Shown: positions 17,537 to 26,493 of the stretch, in pieces
Layout of the letters: each line of letters opens with the position of its first letter
Numbering within the stretch: the first letter of the stretch is position 1
DNA from: Agromyces sp. LHK192
Lineage (GTDB): Bacteria; Actinomycetota; Actinomycetes; Actinomycetales; Microbacteriaceae
Direction of reading: 5' to 3'
Assembly (NCBI RefSeq): GCF_004006235.1
Contig: NZ_CP034753.1
Coordinates: 1,240,001-1,304,000, forward strand
Length of the DNA: 64,000 nt
Program-made: the position numbers and the translations under genes
Notes under the pieces: generated by a model
The model's database searches: none
Told to the model about the DNA's origin: nothing
What the model saw: the letters and a program-made list of their open reading frames with translations, nothing else

Positions 17537-19245
17537 TGACGTCGACCGAAGCCGCCCGCCGCACGGATGCCTCACGCCTGCGCCGCGCCATCGCGATCAG
17601 CGCGACCGCCGCGCTGGCCGCAATGGGACTCGCCCTCGCCGCAGGCCCGCCCACCGCGGCGGAACCGTTGCCCGGCGGGACGTACACCGTGAGCTTCGCC
17701 TCCGAGGCATCCGTCGACCGGGTGGTGGAGGCATTCGGGCTCGAGCCGTCGAAGCGGTACCACGAAGCCGTCGAGGGGGTGACCGTTCGGCTCACGGCCG
17801 AGCAGGCGACGAAGCTCGCCGCCAGCACCCTCGTCGAGGGGATCTCGATGGAGCGCACCTTCGAGGGGCAGGCGCAGACGGTGCCTCCGCATGTGCCGTC
17901 GGTCGAGGCCGACGAGGCGCCGGTCGACGCCGGCGACGGCGTCACCGACTGGAACGGTCCGGCCGTCGCCGTCATCGACTCCGGCGTCAGCGCCCACTCC
18001 GACTACGACCTGGCACTCGGCGTGAACTGCTTCGGTTCGGGGACCGCCGCCGACGGCAACGGGCACGGTACAGCGGTGGCCGGGTACCTCGGCGCGTTCG
18101 ACGACGACTCGGGCACGGTCGGCGTGGCACCCGGCGCGCCCGTCTACTCGGTGCGCGTGCTCGATGCGAAGAACCGCGGCACGACGAGCACCATCGTGTG
18201 CGGTCTCGACTGGGTGGCGCAGCATGCCGAGCAGTACGGCATCGGCGTCGTCAACCTGAGCCTCGGCGCTCCCGGGGCGGACGACGGCAACTGCGGCAGG
18301 ACGAGCGGCGACGTCCTGCACCAGGCGGTCTGCAACCTCACCGATCGCGGGATCGTCGTCGTCGCGAGCGCCGCGAACTCGACCACGAACCTCGCCGGCT
18401 TCGTGCCGGCCGCCTACGACGAGGTGCTCACCGCCACGAACGTCGCCGACTACGACGGGAAGCCCGGCGGCGCCGGCCGCGCGCCGTGCGCCGTGTCGAC
18501 GCTCGACGATCGGCCCGCTGCGAACAGCAACTACGCGGTCACCGCGGCGGACCAGGCGCACACCATCGCCGCGCCCGGCATGTGCCCGTACACCACGCAG
18601 AAGGGCAACCGCTACGGCGTCATCCAGTCGGGCACCAGCATGTCCGCGGCCGCCCTCAGCGGAGTCGTGCTGAACTGCCTCGCCGATGGCGGGGCGTGCC
18701 GCGGCGAGGACGACGTCGAAGCCGTCCACCGCATCGTGATCGCGCAGGCCGCCGCCGCCGCCCAGCGCGGACACCGGTACCAGGGCGACCCGCTCAGTCC
18801 GGTCGCCGGGAAGTACTACGGATACCTCGCCTCGACGATTCCGGCCGGCGACGTACCGACGCCGACGCCGACGCCGACGCCCACCCCGACGCCGACGCCC
18901 ACCCCGACGCCGACTCCCACCCCGACGCCCACGCCGACCCCGACCCCGACGCCCGACCGGACGCCGCCGACCGTCTCGATCACGGCGCCGGCGAGCGGCA
19001 GCACGGTCTCCGGCGTCGTGCAGACGACGTCGACCGCGAGCGACGCGAGCGGCGTGGCATCCGTGGCGTACTACTCGGGCTCCCAGAAGCTCGGCGACGC
19101 GACCCGGCAGTCCGACGGCACCTGGCGGATGTCACTCGACACCCGCGGATTCCGCAACGGCACCTACCCCGTGACGGCGCGCGCCGTCGACAATGCGGGG
19201 AACACCGGCGCGAGCCCGTCGATCACCATCACCATCAGGAACTAG
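17533..19245 (+). CDS. Secreted S8 (subtilisin-like) protease with Pro-Thr linker and Ig-like domain
   Basis: A 570-residue exported protein. Layout: signal peptide about 1-43 (LRR, a hydrophobic run, then PPTAAE); I9-like propeptide about 48-112; catalytic domain about 140-390; sixteen Pro-Thr pairs; and a C-terminal Ig-like domain (VSITAPASGSTVSG to the end). The triad is visible: Asp149 (AVIDSGV), His178 (GNGHGTAVAGYL) and Ser369 (SGTSMSAAALSG), with oxyanion Asn282. Six or more Cys residues in the catalytic domain suggest disulfides. There is no sortase signal, so it is free or held by the Ig-like domain. Two ATGs (17533, 17536) are possible. Confidence 0.92.
   Translation: MMTSTEAARRTDASRLRRAIAISATAALAAMGLALAAGPPTAAEPLPGGTYTVSFASEASVDRVVEAFGLEPSKRYHEAVEGVTVRLTAEQATKLAASTLVEGISMERTFEGQAQTVPPHVPSVEADEAPVDAGDGVTDWNGPAVAVIDSGVSAHSDYDLALGVNCFGSGTAADGNGHGTAVAGYLGAFDDDSGTVGVAPGAPVYSVRVLDAKNRGTTSTIVCGLDWVAQHAEQYGIGVVNLSLGAPGADDGNCGRTSGDVLHQAVCNLTDRGIVVVASAANSTTNLAGFVPAAYDEVLTATNVADYDGKPGGAGRAPCAVSTLDDRPAANSNYAVTAADQAHTIAAPGMCPYTTQKGNRYGVIQSGTSMSAAALSGVVLNCLADGGACRGEDDVEAVHRIVIAQAAAAAQRGHRYQGDPLSPVAGKYYGYLASTIPAGDVPTPTPTPTPTPTPTPTPTPTPTPTPTPTPTPTPDRTPPTVSITAPASGSTVSGVVQTTSTASDASGVASVAYYSGSQKLGDATRQSDGTWRMSLDTRGFRNGTYPVTARAVDNAGNTGASPSITITIRN
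18856..18951 (+). repeat. Hexanucleotide repeat coding for sixteen Pro-Thr pairs
   Basis: Sixteen CCN-ACN units join the protease domain to its Ig-like domain. The third codon positions vary (CCGACG, CCCACC, CCGACC), so this is an older, partly diverged repeat. The linker should be extended and is of the kind often O-mannosylated in actinobacteria. Confidence 0.95.
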
Positions 19246-19258
19246 GAGCCGCATGCGT

Positions 19259-19762
19259 TCATCGACGACGGCTGGAGCCTCCGCGGGCGCCCGCCGCACC
19301 CGACGGCATCGCGGATCGCCCGCGGGCGCGGGCGTCGGACACTGCGACGAGCGCTGCGCCGACCGCCGCCCCGCACGCGTTCGCGAGGACGTCCGCGATC
19401 GACCCGACGCGATCGGTGAGCAGTGCGGACTGCACGAACTCGAGCACCAGGCTCAGCGCGACCCCGGCCGCCGTGCCGGCGAGGATCGTCTCAGCCCACC
19501 CGCGCCGTGTGCCGAGGAACGCGGCGACGAGCCAGCCGACCGGAAGGAACAGCACCACGTTCGCAAGGCGTTCCGTCGCGGCGTAGTCCAACCAGCCGGC
19601 GATGCCGGCAGCGTGCAGCACGGACAGCGCCTGATGCAGGCCCTCCCCATAGGGCCGGTCGACCCGCGACGGCCACCACGCGACGAGCACGACCGCGGCG
19701 CCGTAGGCGACGGCGATCTCACGACGCGCGCCGGCCTGCGCGAACTGCGTGACGGCGGCCAT
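19259..19762 (-). CDS. VanZ-family membrane protein
   Basis: About 167 residues with four membrane segments and the VanZ-like signatures ERLANVVLFLPVGWLVAAF and LEFVQSALLTDRVGSIADVLANACGAAVG. VanZ proteins occur near teicoplanin resistance and cell-envelope genes; biochemical role unclear. The ATG at 19762 lies 6 bases after TAACCT, suggesting a leaderless start; a GTG at 19768 is the alternative. It ends 13 bases from the convergent protease stop. Confidence 0.75.
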   Translation of the reverse strand: MAAVTQFAQAGARREIAVAYGAAVVLVAWWPSRVDRPYGEGLHQALSVLHAAGIAGWLDYAATERLANVVLFLPVGWLVAAFLGTRRGWAETILAGTAAGVALSLVLEFVQSALLTDRVGSIADVLANACGAAVGAALVAVSDARARGRSAMPSGAAGARGGSSRRR

Positions 19763-19768
19763 CGGCAC

Positions 19769-19774
19769 AGGTTA
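19769..19774 (-). promoter_or_regulatory. Leaderless -10 box for the second VanZ gene
   Basis: TAACCT followed by six bases and then ATG, placing the predicted transcription start on the A of the start codon. It overlaps the TAA stop of the upstream gene. Confidence 0.5.
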
Positions 19775-20236
19775 GGAGTTCCGGGTGACGTCCGTGTCAC
19801 GAACGCGTGACCGGTCGCGATCGGAACTCGCCGACCGACGCTCGCGAACGGCGCCGATCCACCGCGCCGCCAGCGCGCCGAGCGCCGTGCCGAGGGTGTT
19901 CGCCACGACATCCGACAGCGTCGAGTACCGCCCGGGGATCGCGAGCTGCACGGCCTCGATCACGCACGTCGACACGAGGCCGATCAGCACGATCGCCCAG
20001 AACGGCAGGTGCCACCCCGCGAGCGAGAGCAGGAGCCCGAGCGGGACGAACAGCACGATGTTCGCGGTGAACTCGACGAATGCGTACGCCGCGTCGAACG
20101 GCACCCCGAGCGACGACAGCATGTCTGCCGCCCAAACGAGTGCCCCGCCGACCGGCTGCACGTCGCTTCCGGGCATGAACACGAAGAGCCCCAGCACGAC
20201 CAGGTACGGGACGAGGAGCAACCGCGCGGGAACCAT
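19772..20236 (-). CDS. VanZ-family membrane protein (tandem copy)
   Basis: About 154 residues with four membrane helices and NIVLFVPLGLLLSL plus IEAVQLAIPGRYSTLSDVVANTLGTALG, the same signatures as its downstream neighbour. The two are probably diverged duplicates. ATG at 20236 follows TAACCT-N6; GTG at 20242 is the other choice. The TAA stop lies within the promoter-like box of the second copy. Envelope role inferred from family and from the polysaccharide genes around it. Confidence 0.75.
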   Translation of the reverse strand: MVPARLLLVPYLVVLGLFVFMPGSDVQPVGGALVWAADMLSSLGVPFDAAYAFVEFTANIVLFVPLGLLLSLAGWHLPFWAIVLIGLVSTCVIEAVQLAIPGRYSTLSDVVANTLGTALGALAARWIGAVRERRSASSDRDRSRVRDTDVTRNS

Positions 20237-20242
20237 CCGCAC

Positions 20243-20248
20243 AGGTTA
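20243..20248 (-). promoter_or_regulatory. Leaderless -10 box for the first VanZ gene
   Basis: TAACCT-GTGCGG-ATG, nearly identical to the box of the downstream copy (TAACCT-GTGCCG-ATG). There is no Shine-Dalgarno sequence, consistent with a leaderless mRNA. Confidence 0.5.
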
Positions 20249-20311
20249 GTCCGCGATTCCGCTGCCGGCTGGAAGACTGGCTTCGGCCAATAGACCACAT
20301 GAAGGGACCAC

Positions 20312-21613
20312 ATGCGCATCTCAGTCATCGGTTGCGGCTATCTCGGTGCAGTGCACGCTTCCGCGATGGCCGAGCTCGGCCACGACGTCATCGGCATCGA
20401 TGTCGACGCACGCAAGATCGCCCAGCTCGCCGAGGCGCATCCCCCGTTCCACGAGCCGGGACTCCCCGAGATCCTGGCCAGCGCGACCGCGAGCGGGCGA
20501 TTGCGATTCAGCACCGACATCGCGGATGCCGCGGACGCCGAAGTGCACTTCATCGCGGTCGGCACGCCCCAGCAGCCGGGCCGCCCCACCGCCGACCTCA
20601 GCTACGTCGACGCGTCGTTCGAGGGGCTGCTGCCGCACCTCGCGGACGGCGCGCTGGTCGTCGGCAAGTCGACGGTGCCCGTCGGCACCGCACAGCGCCT
20701 GGCCGAACGCCTCGCTTCGGCGGCGCCGCACGCGAGCCTCGCCTGGAACCCCGAGTTCCTCCGCGAGGGATTCGCGGTCAAGGACACCCTCGAGCCCGAC
20801 CGCCTCGTGTACGGCGTCGCCGACGCCGAAGCGGCCGACCTGCTCGACCGCGTCTACCAGGCCGCGATCGATGCGGGCACGCCCCGCATCGTGACGGACT
20901 ACGCGACCGCTGAACTCGTCAAGGTCGCCGCGAACGCCTTCCTCGCGACCAAGATCAGCTTCATCAACGCCATGAGCGAGATCGCCGACGCGACGGGCGC
21001 GGACGTCACCGCCCTCGCCGACGCGATCGGACACGACGCGAGGATCGGCCGCCGCTTCCTGAACGCGGGCGTCGGATTCGGCGGCGGATGCCTCCCCAAG
21101 GACATCCGCGCGTTCGCCGCCCGTGCCGACGAGCTCGGCGTCGGGCAGTCGATCTCGTTCCTCGAGCAGGTCGACCAGATCAACCTGCGCCAGCGGCAGC
21201 GCGTCGTGCACCTCGCCGAGGATGCACTCGGCGGATCGGTCTACGAGCGGCGGATCGCCGTGCTCGGCGTGGCGTTCAAGCCCGATTCCGACGACGTCCG
21301 CGACTCTCCCGCGCTCGACGTCGCGGTCAGCCTGAAGGGGCTCGGAGCCGACGTGGTCGCCACCGATCCCGCCGGCATCGAGAACGCGCGGTCGCGGCAT
21401 CCGCAACTGACCTACTCGGCCTCGGTCGAGGACGCCCTGCGCGGGGCCGACCTCGTCGTACTGGTCACGGAATGGCGAGAGTACCGCGACCTCGACCCCG
21501 AAGCGGTCGGCGGCCTCGTCGCTGCGCGGCGCATCATCGACGGGCGGAACGTGCTCGACCCGGGGCAATGGCGGGCGGCGGGCTGGGAGTACCGGGGGAT
21601 GGGCCGGCCCTGA
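20312..21613 (+). CDS. ugd: UDP-glucose 6-dehydrogenase
   Basis: A 433-residue NAD-dependent enzyme that oxidises UDP-glucose twice to UDP-glucuronate, a precursor for acidic polysaccharide. The N-terminal Rossmann motif is GCGYLG (7-12). The linker holds ELVKVAANAFLATKISFINAMSEI (Lys204, Asn208). Catalytic Cys260 is in FGGGCLPKD. The C-terminal domain has FKPDSDDVRDSPALDV. ATG follows AAGGGA. It is monocistronic, ended by the hairpin at 21671-21706. It presumably feeds the cluster upstream. Confidence 0.96.
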   Translation: MRISVIGCGYLGAVHASAMAELGHDVIGIDVDARKIAQLAEAHPPFHEPGLPEILASATASGRLRFSTDIADAADAEVHFIAVGTPQQPGRPTADLSYVDASFEGLLPHLADGALVVGKSTVPVGTAQRLAERLASAAPHASLAWNPEFLREGFAVKDTLEPDRLVYGVADAEAADLLDRVYQAAIDAGTPRIVTDYATAELVKVAANAFLATKISFINAMSEIADATGADVTALADAIGHDARIGRRFLNAGVGFGGGCLPKDIRAFAARADELGVGQSISFLEQVDQINLRQRQRVVHLAEDALGGSVYERRIAVLGVAFKPDSDDVRDSPALDVAVSLKGLGADVVATDPAGIENARSRHPQLTYSASVEDALRGADLVVLVTEWREYRDLDPEAVGGLVAARRIIDGRNVLDPGQWRAAGWEYRGMGRP

Positions 21614-21670
21614 GCCGGCTCGCCGGCCCGCTCGGGTCGGCGTCTGGATCCCCGCGCACCGCGCCGGAGA

Positions 21671-21706
21671 CGACGAAAGCCCCTCCCGAAGGAGGGGCTT
21701 TCGTCG
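21671..21706. terminator. Strong bidirectional hairpin, ugd / tRNA-Pro
   Basis: CGACGAAAGCCCCTCC (21671-21686) and its exact complement (21691-21706) form a 16-pair stem with a CGAA loop. T-rich ends on both strands (CTTTCGTCG) let it serve ugd and the convergent tRNA. Confidence 0.9.
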
Positions 21707-21724
21707 TCGATGCCTGAGACATCA

Positions 21725-21803
<79 letters not shown>

Positions 21804-21881
21804 GTGGCCCGAGGGCCTCCACAAGGATAGCCCATATTCCAGGCCGTCCCGACCACTCCTGGAAGCCCGGGAACGCCCGAC

Positions 21882-22844
21882 TCACGCCGCGGCGGTGAGG
21901 GTCACCAGCGTGGCTTCGGGCGGGCACGCGAACCGCACCGGCGCGTAGATCGAGGTGCCGAGGCCCGCCGAGACGTTGAGGAACGCGGAGCGAAGGCCGT
22001 GCCGCCAGACACTGAGTCCCTTCACCTGACGACGCGGGATGTCGCAGTTGGTGACCAGTGCACCGTATCCCGGCACGCAGACCTGGCCGCCATGGGTGTG
22101 TCCCGCGAAGATCACCTGGGCACCGTGGTTCACGAACGAGTCGAGCACACGCTGGTAAGGCGCGTGCGTCACGCCGATCGTCACCGTCGGTCGGGGCTTC
22201 GCCGGTGTGCCGCTGTCGGGCCAGGTCTCGTCGGCGAGCGGATCGTCGGCTCGGAGGTCATCGACGGCTCCCGCGATCAGGTCCAATCGGTCGAACCCCT
22301 TGTGCGGGTCGTCGACCCCGAAGAACTCGAGTCGGATGCCTCGGATCTCGAGCGCGGCCGCCGCGTTGTCGAGGTCGACCCAGCCGAGTTCGTCGAAGTA
22401 GGCGTGCAGCGCGTCGATGTCGAGGTGCTTCGACCGCGGGACATGCCCGGACGGTCCGGAGAAGTACAGGAACGGGTTCTTCACCACCGGCCCGAAGTAG
22501 TCGTTCGAGCCGTTGACGAACACGCCGGGCACGCCGGCGAAGCGCTCGAAGGCCTGCTTGATGCCGTCGAGGCCGCGTTCATGGCCGAGGTTGTCGCCGG
22601 TGTCGACGATGAGATCGGGCTGCAGGTCGGCCAGCGCGCGTACCCACTGCTGCTTGCCGCGTTGCCACGGAGCCATGTGGAGGTCGCTCAGGTGCAGGAC
22701 CCGGATCGGCGAGGATCCTGGAGGGAGCACCGGGGCCTCGACGCGTCGGAGGGTCCATCGGGTGCGCTCCACGAGCGAGCCCCACGCGAACGCGGCCGCC
22801 CCCGCGGCGCCGATCGCGATCGCGATCTTCGCCACGGGGGACAT
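21882..22844 (-). CDS. Metallophosphoesterase, membrane-anchored
   Basis: About 320 residues. An N-terminal membrane helix is followed by calcineurin-like metal motifs: HLSDLHM, DTGDN, GSNDY (in place of GNHD), GVTHAP and AGHTHGGQ. This is the YkuE-like group found beside class A PBPs in actinobacteria; the substrate is not established. ATG at 22844 was taken; a TTG at 22859 overlapping the PBP stop is possible and adds five residues. It is in one operon with the PBP upstream. Confidence 0.87.
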   Translation of the reverse strand: MSPVAKIAIAIGAAGAAAFAWGSLVERTRWTLRRVEAPVLPPGSSPIRVLHLSDLHMAPWQRGKQQWVRALADLQPDLIVDTGDNLGHERGLDGIKQAFERFAGVPGVFVNGSNDYFGPVVKNPFLYFSGPSGHVPRSKHLDIDALHAYFDELGWVDLDNAAAALEIRGIRLEFFGVDDPHKGFDRLDLIAGAVDDLRADDPLADETWPDSGTPAKPRPTVTIGVTHAPYQRVLDSFVNHGAQVIFAGHTHGGQVCVPGYGALVTNCDIPRRQVKGLSVWRHGLRSAFLNVSAGLGTSIYAPVRFACPPEATLVTLTAAA

Positions 22845-22855
22845 GCTCCGACCGC

Positions 22856-25555
22856 TCAATCGTTCCCGCCGTTGCCGCCGTTCCCGTCGCCGTCTCCGTC
22901 TCCGTCGCCCGGCGAACCGGTGCTCGGAACGCCGAACTGCACGCTGACCGTCTCACCGCGCTTGCTCGCGGTGCCCGCTGCCGGGTTCTGCGCCGTGACC
23001 ACGGCGTTCTGGCCGCCGCCGCCCGCGTTCATCTTCAGGCCGGCCTGGTCGAGCGCAGCCTTCGCCTGCTGTTGCGTCATGCCGGTCAGGTCGGGCACGG
23101 TCGTGCCCTGGCCGTTGCTGGTGAACACGCGGATCGTGGTGCCACGGCCCGCCTGCCCCGACGGGTCGGTGCCGGAGACCTGGCCGGCGGGGAGGTTCGA
23201 GTCCTGCTGACCGCCGTCCTCGACGACGAAACCTGCGGCCTCGAGGGCCTGCTTCGCGGCGTCGAAGGCGAGCCCGGCGACCTGCGGGATGTCCACGAGC
23301 ACCTGCTTGAAGGCCGAGGCATCCGGATCGGTGAAGTCGCCGCCGCCGAACTTCTCGTCGGCGAGTTCCATGATCGCCGGCCACATCCGGTGGCGCGCAG
23401 TCGCCGCCGAGCCACTGTCGAAGCTCACCTCGCGCATGCTCGTCCGATTGTCGCCACCGGTGACGTTCCCGACCCACACGGCAGTCGCCGCGGTCTTGCT
23501 CGAGCCGACCATCCACGTGTCGAACGCGTTGTCGGTCGTTCCGGTCTTGCCGATGTGCTCGATGCCGGTGCCGGTGTTCGACGCGCTCGCCGTGCCGCCG
23601 TTGAACGTCTGCTTCATCGCGTACTGCATCGCACGGGCGACCTCGGGGGTGACCGCCTGCGTGCACGTCGACTTCGGAGCCTCGATGGGGCTGCCGTCGA
23701 TCTTCGTGATCGATTCGATCGCGATCGGCGTGCAGGCGAGCCCGTCGTTCGCGATGCCCGCGAACGAGACCGCCATCGATAGCGGCGAGACCTCTTCGGT
23801 GCCGAGCACTGCGGAGGGCTGGAACGTGGAGGCCGGGTCGGCCTGGAACGAGCCGTCGGCGTTGGTCAGCGCCACACCCTCGTCGTCGTACGCGATTCGC
23901 TGACCGAGTTCCAGGCCGTCGGCGCGGTAGATGCCGAACGCCTGTGCGGTGTTCTTCACGCCGCACAGCTGGAGCTGCTGCGCCATCGCCATGAACGAGG
24001 AGTTCACCGAGTACTTGGTCGCGTCCACCGAATTGTTCGCGGTGCGCGAGTCGTCATTGCGCGGGTTGAAGTTGCCTCGCCAGGTGCTGCCGTCGCAGAG
24101 CCCCGGGAAGGAGGTGAACGCGCGTCGCGCGCCGTTGAACGACTCCAACAGGGAGTGCCCCTCGTTGAGCCATTCGCCCAGCGTGAACACCTTGAAGGTC
24201 GAACCGGGTTGGAACCCGCTCGACCCGCCGTACGCGAAGTCGGTGCTGTAGTTGACCGCCGAGTACGCCCGGTCGGCAGCCAGCACTTCCTGGTCCTGCG
24301 AGTAATTCTTGTTCTGCGTCATCGCGAGGATCTTGCCCGTGCCGGGTTGCACGGTGACCGCCGAGGAGCCGACGTCGAACCGGTCGTCGACCCACGGCAC
24401 GTTCTCGAGCATGGTGCCCTGAGCGCGGTCCTGCAGGTCCATGTCGAGCGTGGTGTGCACCTGCAGGCCGCCCTCCTGCAGCAGCTTCAGGCCCTCGTCG
24501 ACGTCGGTGGTCGCCGGGTCGTCGTAGTGGTTCAGGATGACGTTCTTCACGTAGTCGCAGAAGTACGCGTAGCTGCCGGCCGTTTGGCACCCGGTGCTCG
24601 GCTCCTGGATGTTCGGTGCGACCGGAGTCGCGATGGCGGCGTCGTAGTCCGCCTGGGTGATCTTGCCGTACTTCAGCATCTCGCCGAGGATGTAGTCGCG
24701 CCGGTCCTTGTTGGCCGCGTACGGCGTCGGAACGCCTTCCTCGTCGACGGAGGCCACACCGTTCTCAGGATCGTCGGGCTGGTCGAGGCGGAACTTCTCC
24801 GGGTGGTTCACGATCGCGATCAGGCTCGCGGCCTCCGCGGGGGAGACATCCGCTGCCGACTTCGCGAAGTAGTACTGCGCCGCCGATTCGATGCCGTACA
24901 CGCGACCGCCGAAGTGCGCGATGTTCAGGTACCCCTTGAGGATCTCGTTCTTGTCGTACTTCTTCTCGAGGGCGATCGCGAGCTTCATCTCCTTGAGCTT
25001 GCGCGTGATGCCCGCGTTGCCGGAGGACTCGGTCGCGGCCTCGTATGCGGCGTCCTGCTCCTCCTGCGTCTTCGCCTCGCGGATGCCGTTGTTGATGAGC
25101 ACGTTCTTCACGTACTGCTGGGTGATCGACGAGCCGCCCTGCGTGTCGCCGCCGATGACGAACTCGTTCACCACCGCACGGGTGGTGCCCTGGATGTCGA
25201 TGCCGCCGTGCTCGAAGAACCGCGGGTCCTCACCGGCGACCGCGGCGTCCTTCACGAACTGGCTGATGCGGTCGAGCGGGACCTCTTCGCGGTTCTCGCT
25301 GAAGAACGACGCGAGCAGCCGCTGCGACCCATCGGGGGCGGTCGCGTAGATGTCGGTCTTCTCGGAGAGCTCGTTGATGTCGAGGTAGTCGGGGATGTTC
25401 TCGAACAGGTTGATGCCGCTGCTGGCGGCCATGCCGGTCACGGCGATCGCGGGGGTGACGGTCGCGGTGACGAGGATGCCGGTGAGCGCGCTCAGGCCGA
25501 GGAAGGCGAGCAGGCCGGAGGCAACACCGCTCACGGATCGATTCTGGGCAGACAT
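22856..25555 (-). CDS. Class A penicillin-binding protein with PASTA domains (PonA-like)
   Basis: An 899-residue bifunctional peptidoglycan synthase. After one N-terminal membrane helix comes the GT51 transglycosylase (EDPRFFEHGGID, QGGSSITQQYVKN, RKLKEMKLAIALEKKYDKNEIL). The transpeptidase follows with STFK, SVN and KTG (GKTGTTDNAFDTWMVG). Two PASTA domains lie near the C-terminus, then a Gly/Asp-rich tail. It works on the outer membrane face in wall growth. The ATG at 25555 has no Shine-Dalgarno but sits 7 bases after TAGGCT, suggesting leaderless expression. Confidence 0.95.
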   Translation of the reverse strand: MSAQNRSVSGVASGLLAFLGLSALTGILVTATVTPAIAVTGMAASSGINLFENIPDYLDINELSEKTDIYATAPDGSQRLLASFFSENREEVPLDRISQFVKDAAVAGEDPRFFEHGGIDIQGTTRAVVNEFVIGGDTQGGSSITQQYVKNVLINNGIREAKTQEEQDAAYEAATESSGNAGITRKLKEMKLAIALEKKYDKNEILKGYLNIAHFGGRVYGIESAAQYYFAKSAADVSPAEAASLIAIVNHPEKFRLDQPDDPENGVASVDEEGVPTPYAANKDRRDYILGEMLKYGKITQADYDAAIATPVAPNIQEPSTGCQTAGSYAYFCDYVKNVILNHYDDPATTDVDEGLKLLQEGGLQVHTTLDMDLQDRAQGTMLENVPWVDDRFDVGSSAVTVQPGTGKILAMTQNKNYSQDQEVLAADRAYSAVNYSTDFAYGGSSGFQPGSTFKVFTLGEWLNEGHSLLESFNGARRAFTSFPGLCDGSTWRGNFNPRNDDSRTANNSVDATKYSVNSSFMAMAQQLQLCGVKNTAQAFGIYRADGLELGQRIAYDDEGVALTNADGSFQADPASTFQPSAVLGTEEVSPLSMAVSFAGIANDGLACTPIAIESITKIDGSPIEAPKSTCTQAVTPEVARAMQYAMKQTFNGGTASASNTGTGIEHIGKTGTTDNAFDTWMVGSSKTAATAVWVGNVTGGDNRTSMREVSFDSGSAATARHRMWPAIMELADEKFGGGDFTDPDASAFKQVLVDIPQVAGLAFDAAKQALEAAGFVVEDGGQQDSNLPAGQVSGTDPSGQAGRGTTIRVFTSNGQGTTVPDLTGMTQQQAKAALDQAGLKMNAGGGGQNAVVTAQNPAAGTASKRGETVSVQFGVPSTGSPGDGDGDGDGNGGNGGND

Positions 25556-25562
25556 ATAGTGG

Positions 25563-25568
25563 AGCCTA
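25563..25568 (-). promoter_or_regulatory. Leaderless -10 box for the PBP gene
   Basis: TAGGCT-N7-ATG on the minus strand, with no ribosome-binding sequence between. Confidence 0.45.
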
Positions 25569-25716
25569 ACGGAGAAGGCTGGGGAATCCCGCTTAGCGGC
25601 CTGTGTGCCGGAGATCCGCGCGGACACGCCGATCTCGGCAGATCCGATCCGGATCCGATCCGGATTCCCACCGCGTTTCCGCCGCTCAGTTTCGACCGCT
25701 CAGACGAGGAGCCAGC

Positions 25717-25944
25717 ATGCCGGCCTGGGAGTACATCACCACCCCCCTGCTCATCCACAACACCGCCGCGATCCTGAACAACTGGGGTTCGGAGGGTTGG
25801 GAGCTCGTGCAGGTCGTGCAGGGGCCAGAGGGCGGCCTCGTCGCCTACCTGAAGCGCCCGGTCGGCGGCGAGGAGTCGCAGGCGGCGAACGCCGGCGCCG
25901 CGGCGGCCGCGCAGGCCGCGAAGCAGTTCGAGGGCGACGCCTGA
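25717..25944 (+). CDS. Small DUF4177-like protein
   Basis: A 75-residue protein starting at ATG behind CGAGGAG. MPAWEYITTPLLIHN and LNNWGSEGWELVQVV match the short DUF4177-like fold (a two-strand, one-helix unit), followed by an Ala-rich tail. No known reaction. Its stop overlaps the RidA start (TGATG), so the two are co-translated. Confidence 0.8.
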   Translation: MPAWEYITTPLLIHNTAAILNNWGSEGWELVQVVQGPEGGLVAYLKRPVGGEESQAANAGAAAAAQAAKQFEGDA

Positions 25945-26411
25945 TGTCGTTCGAGGCGCGCCTCGCCGAGCTCGGCATCGAACTCCCGGGAGTCGCGGCG
26001 CCCGTCGCCGCATACATCCCGACCGTCGCGACCGGGTCGCTCGTCTACACGTCGGGCCAGCTCCCGTTCGTCGCCGGGGCGCTGCCCGCGACCGGCAAGG
26101 TCGGCGACGGCCACGGGCTGGTGCCCGCGGCCGACGCGAAGGACTACGCCCGCACCGCCGTGCTGAACGCGCTCGCCGCCGTGCAGGCGGAGCTCGGCTC
26201 GCTCGACCGGGTCGTGCGCATCGTGAAGCTCGTCGGGTTCGTGGCATCCGACCCGTCGTTCACCGGCCAGCCCGGCGTGGTCAACGGCGCATCCGAGCTG
26301 CTCGGCGAGGTCTTCGGCGACGCCGGTCGCCATGCGCGCTCGGCCGTCGGCGTCGCGGTGCTGCCGCTCGACGCTCCCGTCGAGATCGAGCTGGTCGTCG
26401 AGTTCGCGTAG
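25944..26411 (+). CDS. RidA/YjgF family protein
   Basis: A 155-residue protein of the Rid superfamily, which hydrolyses reactive enamine/imine intermediates made by PLP enzymes. TSGQLPFV, the NALAAVQAELGSLDRVVRIVKLVGFV helix-strand unit and the key arginine in HARSAVGVAVLPLDAPVEIE are visible, so it may be catalytically active. It belongs to the longer (about 150 residue) subgroup, not the 128-residue RidA type. Coupled to the DUF4177-like gene. Confidence 0.9.
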   Translation: MSFEARLAELGIELPGVAAPVAAYIPTVATGSLVYTSGQLPFVAGALPATGKVGDGHGLVPAADAKDYARTAVLNALAAVQAELGSLDRVVRIVKLVGFVASDPSFTGQPGVVNGASELLGEVFGDAGRHARSAVGVAVLPLDAPVEIELVVEFA

Positions 26412-26425
26412 CCGATTCCACGAAC

Positions 26426-26466
26426 ACGGATGCCGCGGCGGGAAGCGTTCCCGCCGCGGCATCCGT
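26426..26466. terminator. 19-pair hairpin between convergent RidA and acsA
   Basis: Arms 26426-26444 and 26448-26466 pair perfectly around a GCG loop. The outer part is an inverted pair of CGGATGCC/GGCATCCG, the octamer enriched throughout this window. It serves both strands. Confidence 0.85.
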
Positions 26467-26493
26467 CGTTCCGAGCCGGTCGTCCCGGACCGG

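Noticed and set aside
22844..22859. TTG at 22859 as start of the metallophosphoesterase
   Set aside because: It overlaps the PBP stop neatly but TTG starts are rare; the ATG at 22844 was preferred. The choice is not firm.
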